Below are positions 26,502 through 35,594 of a stretch of DNA of 64,000 nt, in pieces. Each line of letters opens with the position of its first letter. Position 1 is the stretch's first letter. A program made the translations under genes and the position numbers. The notes beneath the pieces are model-generated. The model made no database searches and had not been told where the DNA came from. It was given only the letters and a program-made list of their open reading frames with translations. Origin of the DNA: Photobacterium arenosum (lineage in GTDB: Bacteria > Pseudomonadota > Gammaproteobacteria > Enterobacterales > Vibrionaceae); NCBI RefSeq assembly GCF_014841115.1, contig NZ_JACYTP010000002.1, positions 248,001 to 312,000 of the forward strand. The letters are read 5' to 3'.

Positions 26502-27449
26502 ATGGCGAAATATGGTAATCCGATTTCCGATATAGGAAAAAGGGGAAGGCATAACACGTTGAACTGGGATGATGCCAGGATTTTTCTGGCTATTGCCCGG
26601 TCAGGTACCTTAAGTGGCGCCTCAAAAGCGTTGGGAATTGGGTTAGCAACAACATCGCGTCGTATAGAACGGCTGGAGGCAGCGCTGGGACTGAGCCTGT
26701 TCATTCGTGATCAAATCGGCTACAGGCTGACAGATGAAGGAGTGATGCTGATTGCTCAGGCAGAGGCACTAGAGCAAGCTGGCCATGCGTTTGGTGCGGC
26801 TGCTCAGGGCAGCAATGATGACGTGGCGGGGCATGTACGCCTGGCAACAGCGCAAGGCCTGGCTGATCACCTTATTATTCCTGCACTTCCCCGGTTAATG
26901 TCATCACACACCAATCTGACCATCGAGGTTGTGACCGGTGTCTCTACGGTCAACTTGCATCGATATGATGCTGACATGGCAATACGTATGGTCAGGCCGG
27001 AACGCGGCAATGTGAGTATCCGGCGGTTAGGTGAGCTTGGTTTTGGCCTGTATGCATCACAAGAGTATTTGCAGCAGAGAGCCGCACCAGAAAATGGCGG
27101 GTTGTTCGAAGATGATGATTTTATTGGCTGGTCTGAGAGCCAGCAGCACCTTCCGGCGGCACAGTGGTTAGAAAAAAGGTTGCGTGGGAAGCCTTGTCGC
27201 CTGACCACCACCAGCATGTCATCTCAGGTAACAGCGGCTCAAGCTGGAGCGGGGATAGCCGTTCTCCCTCATTTTATTGCTCAAAAGCAGGGACTGACTT
27301 GTGTCCAGAGTGATATAGGGTGTAGTCAGCCGATTTGGCTGGCGATTCATTCCGATCTGGCACACTCCAGAAGAGTACGGCTTGTTGCCGATTTTCTGAG
27401 TGATCTTGTTCTTCAGAATAAAGGGCTGTTGGTGAGCGGGCACGCATGA
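26502..27449 (+). CDS. LysR-type regulator divergent from the reductase-remnant/MFS operon
   Basis: 315 residues; ATG preceded by GGAGGTTTGT. N-terminal HTH is offset by about 20 residues: NWDDARIFLAIARSGTLSGASKALGIGLATTSRRIERLE, the CrgA-type branch with Ala-Thr-Thr-Ser in the recognition helix. C-terminal LysR substrate domain from about 105. The start lies only 61 bp from the divergent reductase remnant, so a shared operator is likely. Its 3' end overlaps the following channel fragment. Confidence 0.85.
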   Translation: MAKYGNPISDIGKRGRHNTLNWDDARIFLAIARSGTLSGASKALGIGLATTSRRIERLEAALGLSLFIRDQIGYRLTDEGVMLIAQAEALEQAGHAFGAAAQGSNDDVAGHVRLATAQGLADHLIIPALPRLMSSHTNLTIEVVTGVSTVNLHRYDADMAIRMVRPERGNVSIRRLGELGFGLYASQEYLQQRAAPENGGLFEDDDFIGWSESQQHLPAAQWLEKRLRGKPCRLTTTSMSSQVTAAQAGAGIAVLPHFIAQKQGLTCVQSDIGCSQPIWLAIHSDLAHSRRVRLVADFLSDLVLQNKGLLVSGHA

Positions 27450-27475
27450 TGGTATACAGCCGGATGATGATATCA

Positions 27476-27640
27476 GGCACAGTCATCATTAATCTGGCGG
27501 CATTAATCGCCATTTATCTGATTGAGTATGACAACCCCAATACGCTGGACCCTTTGAGGGGATCCGGCAAGTGGCTGGCATCTTGGTTTCAGGCGGTGAC
27601 GCCGTGTACAGCGGGTTTCAATACCCTGGCGGTTGGCTAA
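27476..27640 (+). pseudogene. Fragment of a KtrB/TrkH-type potassium transporter
   Basis: About 55 codons matching an internal part of KtrB: a hydrophobic segment ending IAIYLIEYDNPNTL, then WLASWFQAVTPCTAGFNTL, where the family has 'FQSVTPRTAGFNT' at the selectivity-filter pore loop. The rest of the roughly 450-residue transporter is missing on both sides and a stop follows at once, so it is a leftover, not a gene. Confidence 0.7.
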
Positions 27641-27818
27641 TGTGACCTGCGTTGCTCGGAAAGCACTCAGTGCATTCCAGCCAGTACATCGGTCAGGCGT
27701 TGATGGGCAAATATCCCCAACATTTTCTGCAACTTGCTCATTTATCGCCATAATTAGACGTAGTCATCATAAAAAAGTGACAACACATTTTTCGAGCCGA
27801 CTAGGGTAAGGAGACCAA

Positions 27819-28238
27819 ATGAAGCATCAGTTGTTGGGGTTAAGTTTGACGGTGATATTAACGATTCAGCTTTCGGGGTGCGGTGTGTTGCTACACCCTG
27901 AACGAAAAGGTCAGCGGGGAGGTCAGGTGGATCCGGCTATTGCCGTTTTGGATGCGGCGGGCTTGCTCCTGTTTGTTGTCCCCGGGTTGATCGCTTTCGG
28001 GGTGGATTTGTATTACGGCACGATTTACTTACCGGGAACAGCCAAAACCTTAAATGAAGAAGAACTGAACAGGCTCAGGACAGTAGATGGACAGATCCAG
28101 CCAGAACAGCTCGCCAGGTTTGTTTCAGAGCAAACCGGTCAGACTATCCATGCTGAAGAGATGGTGTCCTATCCGGTCGGCTCAGTGGATGAGTTAACCT
28201 TTATGCTTGCTGAGGTACCAAAGAAGACCTCCTCTTAG
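27819..28238 (+). CDS. Small lipoprotein of unknown function
   Basis: 139 residues; AAGGAGACCAA before ATG. Signal peptide with lipobox LSGC (Cys21), then HPERKGQRGGQVDPAIAVLDAAGLLLFVVPGLIAFGVDLYYGTIYLPG: a hydrophobic stretch at about 45-62 flanked by conserved-looking polar residues, typical of a widespread uncharacterised lipoprotein family in gammaproteobacteria. No role can be assigned; it stands alone. Confidence 0.75.
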   Translation: MKHQLLGLSLTVILTIQLSGCGVLLHPERKGQRGGQVDPAIAVLDAAGLLLFVVPGLIAFGVDLYYGTIYLPGTAKTLNEEELNRLRTVDGQIQPEQLARFVSEQTGQTIHAEEMVSYPVGSVDELTFMLAEVPKKTSS

Positions 28239-28425
28239 ATTGATGGCAGTATTATCAAAGGTATATTGCTGAAGGTATCTTACTGTCGATGGGTAGTGAT
28301 CCTGAATATCAACACCAGCGCTCACGGCTGATGCTTTAAGTATTGCTACTCATCTGACTGCCAGGGTTCACTATGCATGGCGCGAGTTTCAACAAGGTAG
28401 GGCAATACATCATACATTTCTGGCG

Positions 28426-29304
28426 TTATGCAGAAGCAGGTGTTGATATTTGGTCTTTGACGTGCTCAATGAAAAGCTCGACCGATCGGGATAGCCTGTT
28501 TGGATTCCATACCATATGAATATCCCAGCTTGTTTCTTTTGGAAACGGGATTAATTGAATGGCGTCATAAATTCCGAGAATTGATTTTTTCGGTAAAATA
28601 GCAACACCTGTATTGGATAAGATCAATGTAATAATGGTTTGCAAATCTGCTGAAATATTGGTGATCTTGTATGTTCTGTTTTTTAACAGAGACATAGTAT
28701 TCAAATTGATCTGAGATTTACTGTGATTACTCATCATCAGCAAATTATATTTCTGTAAATAGAAGTCAATATGATCACTGTCATACTGGCTTTTTGAAAC
28801 AGCTAGAACAAATTCATCACTTGAAACACGAATACTGCCGAGTGACTGCGAGGCTGGTTTTCTCATGAAGCCAATATCTAAGGAACCTGAAAGTAATTGA
28901 TCTTCTTGATCTTGTGAGCATATATCTGACAGGGAAATAGAAATGTTACTGTGTTTCTTCTGGAAGTCACGAATAAAAACCGGCAGGAAATCATTACTTG
29001 ATTTACCAAAACCAATAGATAAAGGTGTCAGGTTATTCTGTGAGATGCTGGATATCAATTCATCTGTTTTCTTAATATGCCGATTTAACGCTGTGATTTC
29101 ATTAATGACGAGTTTACCTGTATCTGACAGGACCACGCCCTGGCTATCTCTGACAAACATTTCAATCTCATAGGCATCTTCAAAATTTTTAATCTGTTTT
29201 GACAGTGCAGGTTGAGAAATACAAAGTATCTGTGATGCAACCCTGAAGCTCTTCACTTTTGCAAGGATTTCAATAGAGCGTAAATGTTTTGGATTAACCT
29301 TCAT
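28426..29304 (-). CDS. LysR-type regulator
   Basis: 292 residues. HTH near 1-60 (SFRVASQILCISQPALSKQIKNFED), effector domain from about 90 with PLSIGFGKSSNDFLPVF. More AT-rich and Lys/Ser/Asn-rich than most neighbours, possibly acquired. Divergent from the small gene at 29383 with 78 bp between the starts. Effector and target not evident. Confidence 0.85.
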   Translation of the reverse strand: MKVNPKHLRSIEILAKVKSFRVASQILCISQPALSKQIKNFEDAYEIEMFVRDSQGVVLSDTGKLVINEITALNRHIKKTDELISSISQNNLTPLSIGFGKSSNDFLPVFIRDFQKKHSNISISLSDICSQDQEDQLLSGSLDIGFMRKPASQSLGSIRVSSDEFVLAVSKSQYDSDHIDFYLQKYNLLMMSNHSKSQINLNTMSLLKNRTYKITNISADLQTIITLILSNTGVAILPKKSILGIYDAIQLIPFPKETSWDIHMVWNPNRLSRSVELFIEHVKDQISTPASA

Positions 29305-29382
29305 AACTTTAAGTTATCGCCATTAAAATAAAATCACTATGCACTATAGCATAAACGTAGATAATTCTGATATCGAACACTG

Positions 29383-29622
29383 ATGAATGGGTTTTATATG
29401 CAATATTGTGTGCTGGTGAAAGAAGAAGTGCTGGTTTTTGAAGAGATCCATGCAGAAAACGCATCGGATATCATCTTTAGCTTATTCAGGCAGGGGTTTG
29501 TATTAGCACCTGTATTAATTGAGGCAAACAACGCAGAGAACGCTAGAGCGTGTTATCAGCATCGTTATGAATGGAAGGATGTTTCCACTGCATTTCAGCA
29601 GAAAAAGGTATTGGTCTGTTAG
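29383..29622 (+). CDS. Small hypothetical protein
   Basis: 79 residues (74 from the second Met). MQYCVLVKEEVLVFEEIHAENASDII reads like a single alpha/beta domain; no motif recognised. Shine-Dalgarno is poor. Support is mainly the divergent LysR neighbour and a plausible amino-acid composition. Confidence 0.4.
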   Translation: MNGFYMQYCVLVKEEVLVFEEIHAENASDIIFSLFRQGFVLAPVLIEANNAENARACYQHRYEWKDVSTAFQQKKVLVC

Positions 29623-29770
29623 TTTTTATTGGATGAATACCAGAATTCATCAAAAGGTGCCAGACGTTGCGGTTAATCGCTGCGCCAACAGTTAAGAAGA
29701 AATCCGTGTGTTCACTGTCGGATTGACTGACAGCGGAGCACACGGAAATCGACGTGAAAGCGTTGACGGA

Positions 29771-30943
29771 TTATTTCAGGGCAGTTTCCAAAATCGCATA
29801 GGCGGCTTTGATGCGTTCGCCGTTGGGATAATTCTTGTTGGCCAGAATCACGATGCCGGTTTGCTCGGCAGGTATATAGGCGACATAAGCGCCGAATCCG
29901 CCGGTTGAACCCGTTTTGTTCACCCAGATGTTCTCTGGCAGAGGTTTGGGTGACGCGATTGCATCAATAGGCATCGGGTTGAGAATGGTCTCAGTCGAAT
30001 TTCCCGCAAGCAAGGTGTTCAGTGATGCCGGATAATCATACATTTCCCAGGCCAGCCCTTGCGTCAGGGTGCTGGCTTGATAATAACCTGTCTTGGTATT
30101 TGCCAGCGCTTGCTTCATCAGAGGCTGGACAGAAACTGTCCCGATATTGGCTTCGATATAGCGCACCATATCCGCACTGGTCGATTTAACACCGTAGGCT
30201 TCAGCATCCAGAACACCGGGATTGACTCTGACAGCGTCGCCAGCAGCGTTGTAGCCAAAGGCGTATTCGTGCATTTTAGCTTCCGGCACATTGACAAAGG
30301 TGCTGGACATCCCGAGTTCCGGCAGGATGAGATCTTCCATCAGCGCCGGGTAGGCATCCCCCATACTCTGAGCGGCGAGATAGCCAAACAGGCCAATGCT
30401 CGGATTAGAGTACAGCCTGTGAGTACCTGCCGGAAAGGCAGGCTGCCAATGGCGATAATAGTTCAGCATGCTCGTGTGGTTCGTGACGCTGTCAGGGAAC
30501 TGAAGCGGCAACCCTCCAGCCGAGTAAGTGGCTAACTGAATTAACGGCGTGTTTCCAATCGTACTGCCTTTTAGCGCCGGTAAATACTTCGACACCTGAT
30601 CGTCGAACGATAGTTTTCCTTGCTGTTGGGCATAGCTGGCCAGCGTCGCGGCAAAGGTTTTACTGACCGAACCCAGTTCAAAAATAGTGTTCTCCGACAC
30701 GGGCTGCTGTTGCTGAATATCTGCCAGCCCATAGTTATAGTAATAGGTTTTGCCTTTGATAGTGATGCCAAAGGTTATACCCGGAATCTGGTAGGTGTCC
30801 ATTAATCGTTCAGCTTGCTGATCCACGGCCTTGCGGAGCGTTGCTTCCTTCCCAGTTGTCTGACTGTAGGCAGGTGATGCGGCTGAGGCCAGAAATGCAG
30901 CAAAGAGTATCAATGATCGAGTATTGCAGATGGTGCTTTTCAT
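29771..30943 (-). CDS. ampC: Class C (AmpC) beta-lactamase
   Basis: 390-residue periplasmic serine beta-lactamase. Signal peptide ends near ASPAYSQ (about residue 27). Motifs in order: SVSK with the nucleophile Ser (GSVSKTFAATLASY), YSN (RLYSNPSIGLFGYL), and KTG (NKTGSTGGFGAYVAYIP). Length and the 'LGSVSKTF' and 'TGSTGGFGAYVAFIP'-like strings are those of true AmpC enzymes and not of the broader esterase/DD-peptidase group. Divergent from ampR, so induction by cell-wall fragments through AmpR is expected. Hydrolyses cephalosporins. Confidence 0.95.
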   Translation of the reverse strand: MKSTICNTRSLILFAAFLASAASPAYSQTTGKEATLRKAVDQQAERLMDTYQIPGITFGITIKGKTYYYNYGLADIQQQQPVSENTIFELGSVSKTFAATLASYAQQQGKLSFDDQVSKYLPALKGSTIGNTPLIQLATYSAGGLPLQFPDSVTNHTSMLNYYRHWQPAFPAGTHRLYSNPSIGLFGYLAAQSMGDAYPALMEDLILPELGMSSTFVNVPEAKMHEYAFGYNAAGDAVRVNPGVLDAEAYGVKSTSADMVRYIEANIGTVSVQPLMKQALANTKTGYYQASTLTQGLAWEMYDYPASLNTLLAGNSTETILNPMPIDAIASPKPLPENIWVNKTGSTGGFGAYVAYIPAEQTGIVILANKNYPNGERIKAAYAILETALK

Positions 30944-31094
30944 TGTGACTTCTTAATGAGTATAAGGTGAATGTTAATTATCGGCCCCCATGGAGACAGG
31001 GCGGATATTAAAGTGAGTCAATTTGATGCACAATGTGCGAAATCTAATAAGAGCAATAAGAAAATCTAGGGTCAGAAAGTCTGAGGTCACAGGA

Positions 31095-31988
31095 ATGAAT
31101 ATTACCCACCTGCCGCTGAACGCGATTCGTGCTTTCTTAGTGTCGGCAAAACATCTGAATTTTACCAAGGCAGCGGTTGAATTGTGCGTGACTCAGGCTG
31201 CAGTCAGTCAGCAGGTGAAAATGCTGGAGTCCCAGCTGGGCGTGTCCTTATTTATACGTCAGTCCCGGGGGTTAAATTTATCAGAAGAAGGCATGATGCT
31301 GCTGCCTGTGGTGCAAGGGGCGTTCGACAATCTGTCTGAAGCTCTGGACATGCTGGCGCAGGGTATCCACCGGGAAGTGGTTACTGTGGGTGTGGTCGGT
31401 ACATTCGCGGTGAACTGGCTGCTTCCCCGAATTGCTGATTTTCAGGCACGGTATCCCCTGGTTGACCTGCGCATCTCAACCAATAACAACACGGCCGATC
31501 CGGTCGCTGAAGGTCTGGATTATCTGATCCGTTTCGGGAAAGGCAGCTGGCATGCCACGGAGGCGACTGAGCTTTTTCCCGCGCCGTTTACTGTCCTGTG
31601 TCCACCGGGAATCGGCCAGGCATTGGCCTCGCCGAGAGATGTGTTGAACTACACCCTATTGCGCTCCTACCAACCCGATGAATGGCAACTGTGGCTGAAT
31701 GAAGCCAAAGTGGCAGTGCCAAAAGCGAAACTGAGTGCCATAGTGTTCGATTCTTCAATCGCCATGATCGAAGCGGCAATTCAGGGCTATGGTGTGGCAC
31801 TGGCCCCACCTGTCATGTTTGAAAGGCTGTTGATGGAAGAAAAGCTGGTGCAGCCGTTTGATCTTTATCTGCATAAGGGGTCTTACTGGCTCACCAAGCT
31901 GCATGCGCAGAAAGAGAGCCAAGCGCAAATTAATTTTAAACAATGGTTGCTCGCCTGTGCCAGTGAAGCGTGCAGCACCTCAGTATGA
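31095..31988 (+). CDS. ampR: AmpR, LysR-type regulator of ampC
   Basis: 297 residues from ATG 31095 with GAGG 8 bp upstream. MNITHLPLNAIRAFLVSAKHLNFTKAAVELCVTQAAVSQQVKMLE follows the AmpR N-terminus (LPLN.LRAFE.AARHLSFT.AA.EL.VT) and SRGLNLSEEG fits as well. Divergent from ampC with 151 bp between starts, which should hold the AmpR operator; I could not delimit it. AmpR represses or activates ampC depending on UDP-MurNAc-pentapeptide and anhydro-muropeptides. Its 3' end overlaps the convergent LysR gene by 9 bp. Confidence 0.9.
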   Translation: MNITHLPLNAIRAFLVSAKHLNFTKAAVELCVTQAAVSQQVKMLESQLGVSLFIRQSRGLNLSEEGMMLLPVVQGAFDNLSEALDMLAQGIHREVVTVGVVGTFAVNWLLPRIADFQARYPLVDLRISTNNNTADPVAEGLDYLIRFGKGSWHATEATELFPAPFTVLCPPGIGQALASPRDVLNYTLLRSYQPDEWQLWLNEAKVAVPKAKLSAIVFDSSIAMIEAAIQGYGVALAPPVMFERLLMEEKLVQPFDLYLHKGSYWLTKLHAQKESQAQINFKQWLLACASEACSTSV

Positions 31989-32918
31989 GCAGCGATGCCG
32001 GGCTTGTTTTTTTTCACTGATCAGACAGGCTTCCGCCAGCAGCTGGCTGATCCATTCCTGAAATACATTGACCCGTAAAGAGAGGTTTTTCCGGCTTGGA
32101 TACAGGAACGAAAGCGGGATGGGGCTGGGTTGGTTGTCGGGCAAGACCTCCTGCAATGTATTGTTTTCTAATAAATGCAGTACATCATATTTTGGGATTT
32201 CAATAATGCCTATGCCAGCTAAAGCGCTGGCGATATAGGCTTCTGCATTGTCGACCGTGACCCGGCTTTGCATGGGCACCGAGACAGTTTCCCCATCTGA
32301 ATGGTATTCAAGACTTGCCTGCTGGGCTGGCATCTGGATGGCGTAATGGATGAGATGGTGCTGACTTAAGGCTTCCATGTTGGCCGGAATGCCAAATTTA
32401 GCTAAGTACGCCGGACTGGCACAGTAAATGACTGCCAGATCGCCGAGTTTTTTGCAGATCAGCTCTGAGTCGGATAATTCACCGACCCGGATAACACAAT
32501 CAACCCCTTCAGCCACCAGATCAGCCAGCCGGTCTTTCATGCTGAGTTCGATGTTAATCCTGGGGTACCGGGATAAAAAATCAGGGAGAGCAGGGATCAC
32601 GATACGGCGGGCAATCCGGCTGGGCATGTCGATACGCAGTCGTCCTTGTACCTGATGGGGGGCAGTATGAAACATTCGTTCCGAAGCGTTAAATTTCTGC
32701 ACAACATGGCTGGCGGTGTCCAGATAGCGAAGCCCGTCCTGAGTTGGCGTCAGTTTGCGTGTGGTACGGTGTAATAACTGAACACCCAGCCGGTTTTCTA
32801 ATGTTTGTATCACAGTCGAAACCGTCGATCTTGGCATATTTAATGCTTCCGCAGCTTTGGTGAAACTGCCACTTTCCAAGACCTGAATAAAAACTTCTAT
32901 TTGCTGGATTCTGTCCAT
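31980..32918 (-). CDS. LysR-type regulator, CrgA-like, divergent from the SDR gene
   Basis: 312 residues: MDRIQQIEVFIQVLESGSFTKAAEALNMPRSTVSTVIQTLENRLGVQLLHRTTRKLTPT is the CrgA/DsdC-like branch of LysR HTHs, followed by a substrate domain with GRLRIDMPSRIARRIVIP. The C-terminus is rich in Lys/Arg. It is divergent from the SDR-ALDH pair (122 bp) and probably regulates it. Confidence 0.88.
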   Translation of the reverse strand: MDRIQQIEVFIQVLESGSFTKAAEALNMPRSTVSTVIQTLENRLGVQLLHRTTRKLTPTQDGLRYLDTASHVVQKFNASERMFHTAPHQVQGRLRIDMPSRIARRIVIPALPDFLSRYPRINIELSMKDRLADLVAEGVDCVIRVGELSDSELICKKLGDLAVIYCASPAYLAKFGIPANMEALSQHHLIHYAIQMPAQQASLEYHSDGETVSVPMQSRVTVDNAEAYIASALAGIGIIEIPKYDVLHLLENNTLQEVLPDNQPSPIPLSFLYPSRKNLSLRVNVFQEWISQLLAEACLISEKKQARHRCSY

Positions 32919-33040
32919 CTTGTCTCTGCCATTGTTCGTAAACGCTGACAGGTTCTGTCAGGAATTCGGATTTATCTAGTGTAGAACACTCACTATAGTC
33001 ATTCAGTGCTGTAATGAAAATGGATATAGGGAGAGAGAGC

Positions 33041-33814
33041 ATGTCTAGAAATAGTATTGAAGGTAAAGTTGTGCTGATTGCGGGCGGGGCGAAAAACCTG
33101 GGGGGATTACTGGCTCGCGAATTTGCCCGGCAAGGCGCGAAAGCTGTGGCTATTCACTATAACAGCGATGCGACCCAAGCTGCTGCAGAGGAAACCGTTG
33201 CGGCCGTCCGGGCTACCGGCGCCGAAGCTGTCGCGTTTCAGGCCGATTTAACCAAGGCGGCGGCAATGGAGAAACTGTTCAACGATGTTGTTGCTTCTGT
33301 GGGGCGACCTGACATTGCAATTAATACTGTAGGTATGGTTGTGAAACAACCGATCATGGAGGTAACTGAAGCTGTCTTTGATCAATCTTGCGCAGTCAAT
33401 GTGAAAACGGCCTTTTTCTTCCTTAAAGAAGCAGGAAATCATGTGAACGATAACGGCAAAATCTGCACGATTGTCACGTCACTGCTTGGTGCTTATACGC
33501 CTTTCTATGCGGCTTATGAAGGTTTGAAAGCTCCTGTCGAGCACTTTACCCGCTCGGCGTCGAAAGAGTTTGGGGCGAGAGGAATTTCAGTAACGGCAAT
33601 CGGTCCTGGCCCGATGGATACGCCTTTCTTTTATCCGGCAGAAGAGAAAGAAGCGGTTGAATACCATAAAACGGCTGCGGCACTTTCGCCATTCTCAAAA
33701 ACCGGTCTGACTGATATCGAAGATATTGCTCCCTGGATCGTATTCATGGTCTCAGACGGGTGGTGGATGACAGGTCAGACGATTTTGGTCAATGGTGGCT
33801 ATACCACGAAATAA
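33041..33814 (+). CDS. Short-chain dehydrogenase/reductase
   Basis: 257 residues from ATG with GGGAGAGAGAGC before it. Rossmann start VVLIAGGAKNLGG (GxxxGxG type), ADLTKA, INTVGMV (NAG-like), active-site TSLLGAYTPFYAAYEGLK with the Ser and YxxxK, and C-terminal DGWWMTGQTILVNGGY, all in the classical SDR order. Oxidises or reduces a carbonyl/alcohol with NAD(P); the substrate is unknown. Followed 77 bp later by an aldehyde dehydrogenase, which suggests stepwise oxidation of an alcohol to an acid. Confidence 0.88.
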   Translation: MSRNSIEGKVVLIAGGAKNLGGLLAREFARQGAKAVAIHYNSDATQAAAEETVAAVRATGAEAVAFQADLTKAAAMEKLFNDVVASVGRPDIAINTVGMVVKQPIMEVTEAVFDQSCAVNVKTAFFFLKEAGNHVNDNGKICTIVTSLLGAYTPFYAAYEGLKAPVEHFTRSASKEFGARGISVTAIGPGPMDTPFFYPAEEKEAVEYHKTAAALSPFSKTGLTDIEDIAPWIVFMVSDGWWMTGQTILVNGGYTTK

Positions 33815-33891
33815 ACCATGACCGGCAGCGGGCAAGCTCGGAAAATCAAGCCCGCTGTTATCTGGCCGGGACACCTGTGAGGAGGCGTCAT

Positions 33892-35268
33892 ATGAGCCAC
33901 GCATTTCAAGCCGTTTTTGATCGCCAGAAAGCGGCATTTATGACAGACCGGACGAAATCGCGGGACTGGAGGCTAGATCAGTTGGCCCGAATGGAGCGCA
34001 TGTTGCTTGATCACCAGAAACGGTGGTGTGCTGCGCTTCATCAAGACTTCGGAAAACCGCCTTTTGAACAGTTATTCGAGATCACTGTGCCTATGGGCAA
34101 CATTGCATTTTACCGTGACAATCTCGATCTGCTGATGGCGCCGGAAGCGGTGATGATACCCGACGGACTAGCAAAACGTGGCTTGCGTGGTGAGGTACGG
34201 AAGGAGCCTTACGGTGTCACCTTGGTGGTTGGCCCGTTCAATGCACCGATACTCTTATTGCTTGATCCGGCTGTTGCTGCATTGGCTGCTGGGAATCCTG
34301 TTATTCTGAAACCAGCAAATACCACCCCCGCAACTGCGGCATTATTTGCCGAGTTGATCCCGCAGTACTTTGCACCTGAAGATGTTGCTGTTGTCACTGG
34401 TGGCCGTCAGGAAATCTCAGCTCTGCTTGAATTACCTTTTGATTTCATTTTCTTTACCGGCAGCGCGTCGGTGGGCAAAGTCGTGATGCGAGCTGCCGCA
34501 GAACATTTGACGCCAGTTATTCTGGAGCTGGGAGGACAAAATCCGACAGTGGTTGATGAAACAGCGGATCTTGACCGTGCAGCCAATGCCATTGCATGGG
34601 GGCACAATGCGATATCGGGGCAATGGTGTATTGCTCCCGGTTTTGTTTGTGTGCATACGTCTGTTGCGGATGCTTTTGTTGAAAAACTGTCCGCTTCGGT
34701 GACCCGAATGTATGGTGCCGATCCGTCACAAAGTCCCGACTTTGCAAGAATGATCAGTGAAAAGGATACGGCCAGGGTGGCTTCATACATAGTGCCGAAG
34801 AAGACCGTATTGGGGGGGCGTGCTGATGTCTCTGCCTGCTATGTCGAACCGACCTTACTGTACCCGTCTGACTGGACGGATCCTGCTATGCAGCAGGAGG
34901 TCTTCGGACCTGTGCTGCCCATACTCCGCTATAGTGATATACAAGACGTAATCACTCGGCTGAAAACCTTTGAAAAACCGCTTGCCGCTTATATTTTCAG
35001 CCGTGATGAAGCCACCATTGAGCGATTTCTGCACTCACTCTCGTTTGGTGGCGGTTGTGTGAATCTGGTCAACCTGCACTGTTGGATTAGCGCTTTACCC
35101 TTTGGCGGTGTGGGTTCGTCTGGGATGGGAAAATACTACGGCAAGGCGGGATTTGATGCGCTGAGCAATGCTAAATCTTTGTTGCTGTCACCAGCAGACA
35201 TCAGTGTCGACGTTTATCCGCCGTATCAGGGTAAAGACATTGATGCGATGCTGGACCCCTTTTCCTGA
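33892..35268 (+). CDS. Aldehyde dehydrogenase, ALDH3/coniferyl-type
   Basis: 458 residues from ATG after GAGGAGGCGTCAT; longer in-frame starts lie within the SDR gene and are not family-like. PYGVTLVVGPFNAPILLLLDP, GNPVILKPAN, FFTGSASVGKVVM, ELGGQNPTVVDE with the general-base Glu, and GQWCIAPGFVCVH with the catalytic Cys are all present. The short length and C-terminal SFGGGCVNLVNLHC, PFGGVGSSGMGKY fit the ALDH3/CalB group that acts on long-chain or aromatic aldehydes. Partner of the SDR upstream. Confidence 0.9.
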   Translation: MSHAFQAVFDRQKAAFMTDRTKSRDWRLDQLARMERMLLDHQKRWCAALHQDFGKPPFEQLFEITVPMGNIAFYRDNLDLLMAPEAVMIPDGLAKRGLRGEVRKEPYGVTLVVGPFNAPILLLLDPAVAALAAGNPVILKPANTTPATAALFAELIPQYFAPEDVAVVTGGRQEISALLELPFDFIFFTGSASVGKVVMRAAAEHLTPVILELGGQNPTVVDETADLDRAANAIAWGHNAISGQWCIAPGFVCVHTSVADAFVEKLSASVTRMYGADPSQSPDFARMISEKDTARVASYIVPKKTVLGGRADVSACYVEPTLLYPSDWTDPAMQQEVFGPVLPILRYSDIQDVITRLKTFEKPLAAYIFSRDEATIERFLHSLSFGGGCVNLVNLHCWISALPFGGVGSSGMGKYYGKAGFDALSNAKSLLLSPADISVDVYPPYQGKDIDAMLDPFS

Positions 35269-35295
35269 AAGAAGAGCCAGAAACAGGAGCATTGA

Positions 35296-35550
35296 ATGCA
35301 TACGATCTATGTCATTGGCGGGGGCTTGCTGCTACTCGGACTGTTCTTTGTGGTGTCCTGGTTCACCGGGCAGCCTTTTGCACGATTTCTGAAACCGTTT
35401 CTGCTGGCCTGGCTGATTTGTGCCGCTGTGAATCTCTGGGTGGGGGTTGTTGATGCGGGATACAGCCTGGCAGAGGAATTGCCTATTTTTGCTGTGGTAT
35501 TTGCCATACCGGCCGTCATTGCCTGGCTGTTGGCAAAGCATCGCGGATAA
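35296..35550 (+). CDS. Small membrane protein
   Basis: 84 residues; AGGAGCATTGA before ATG. Three hydrophobic segments (about 3-21, 33-49, 60-80) and a basic end KHRG. No family recognised. Lies 27 bp after the ALDH gene and 44 bp before the LtrA gene, so it could belong to either transcript. Confidence 0.65.
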   Translation: MHTIYVIGGGLLLLGLFFVVSWFTGQPFARFLKPFLLAWLICAAVNLWVGVVDAGYSLAEELPIFAVVFAIPAVIAWLLAKHRG

Positions 35551-35594
35551 GTGATTGCCTGTGCCGTTCACTGGCTCAGGTGAAAGGCACTGAG

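Noticed and set aside
33760..33891. 44-residue extension of the aldehyde dehydrogenase
   Set aside because: Lies inside the end of the SDR gene in another frame and is not family-like; ATG 33892 has GAGGAGG.
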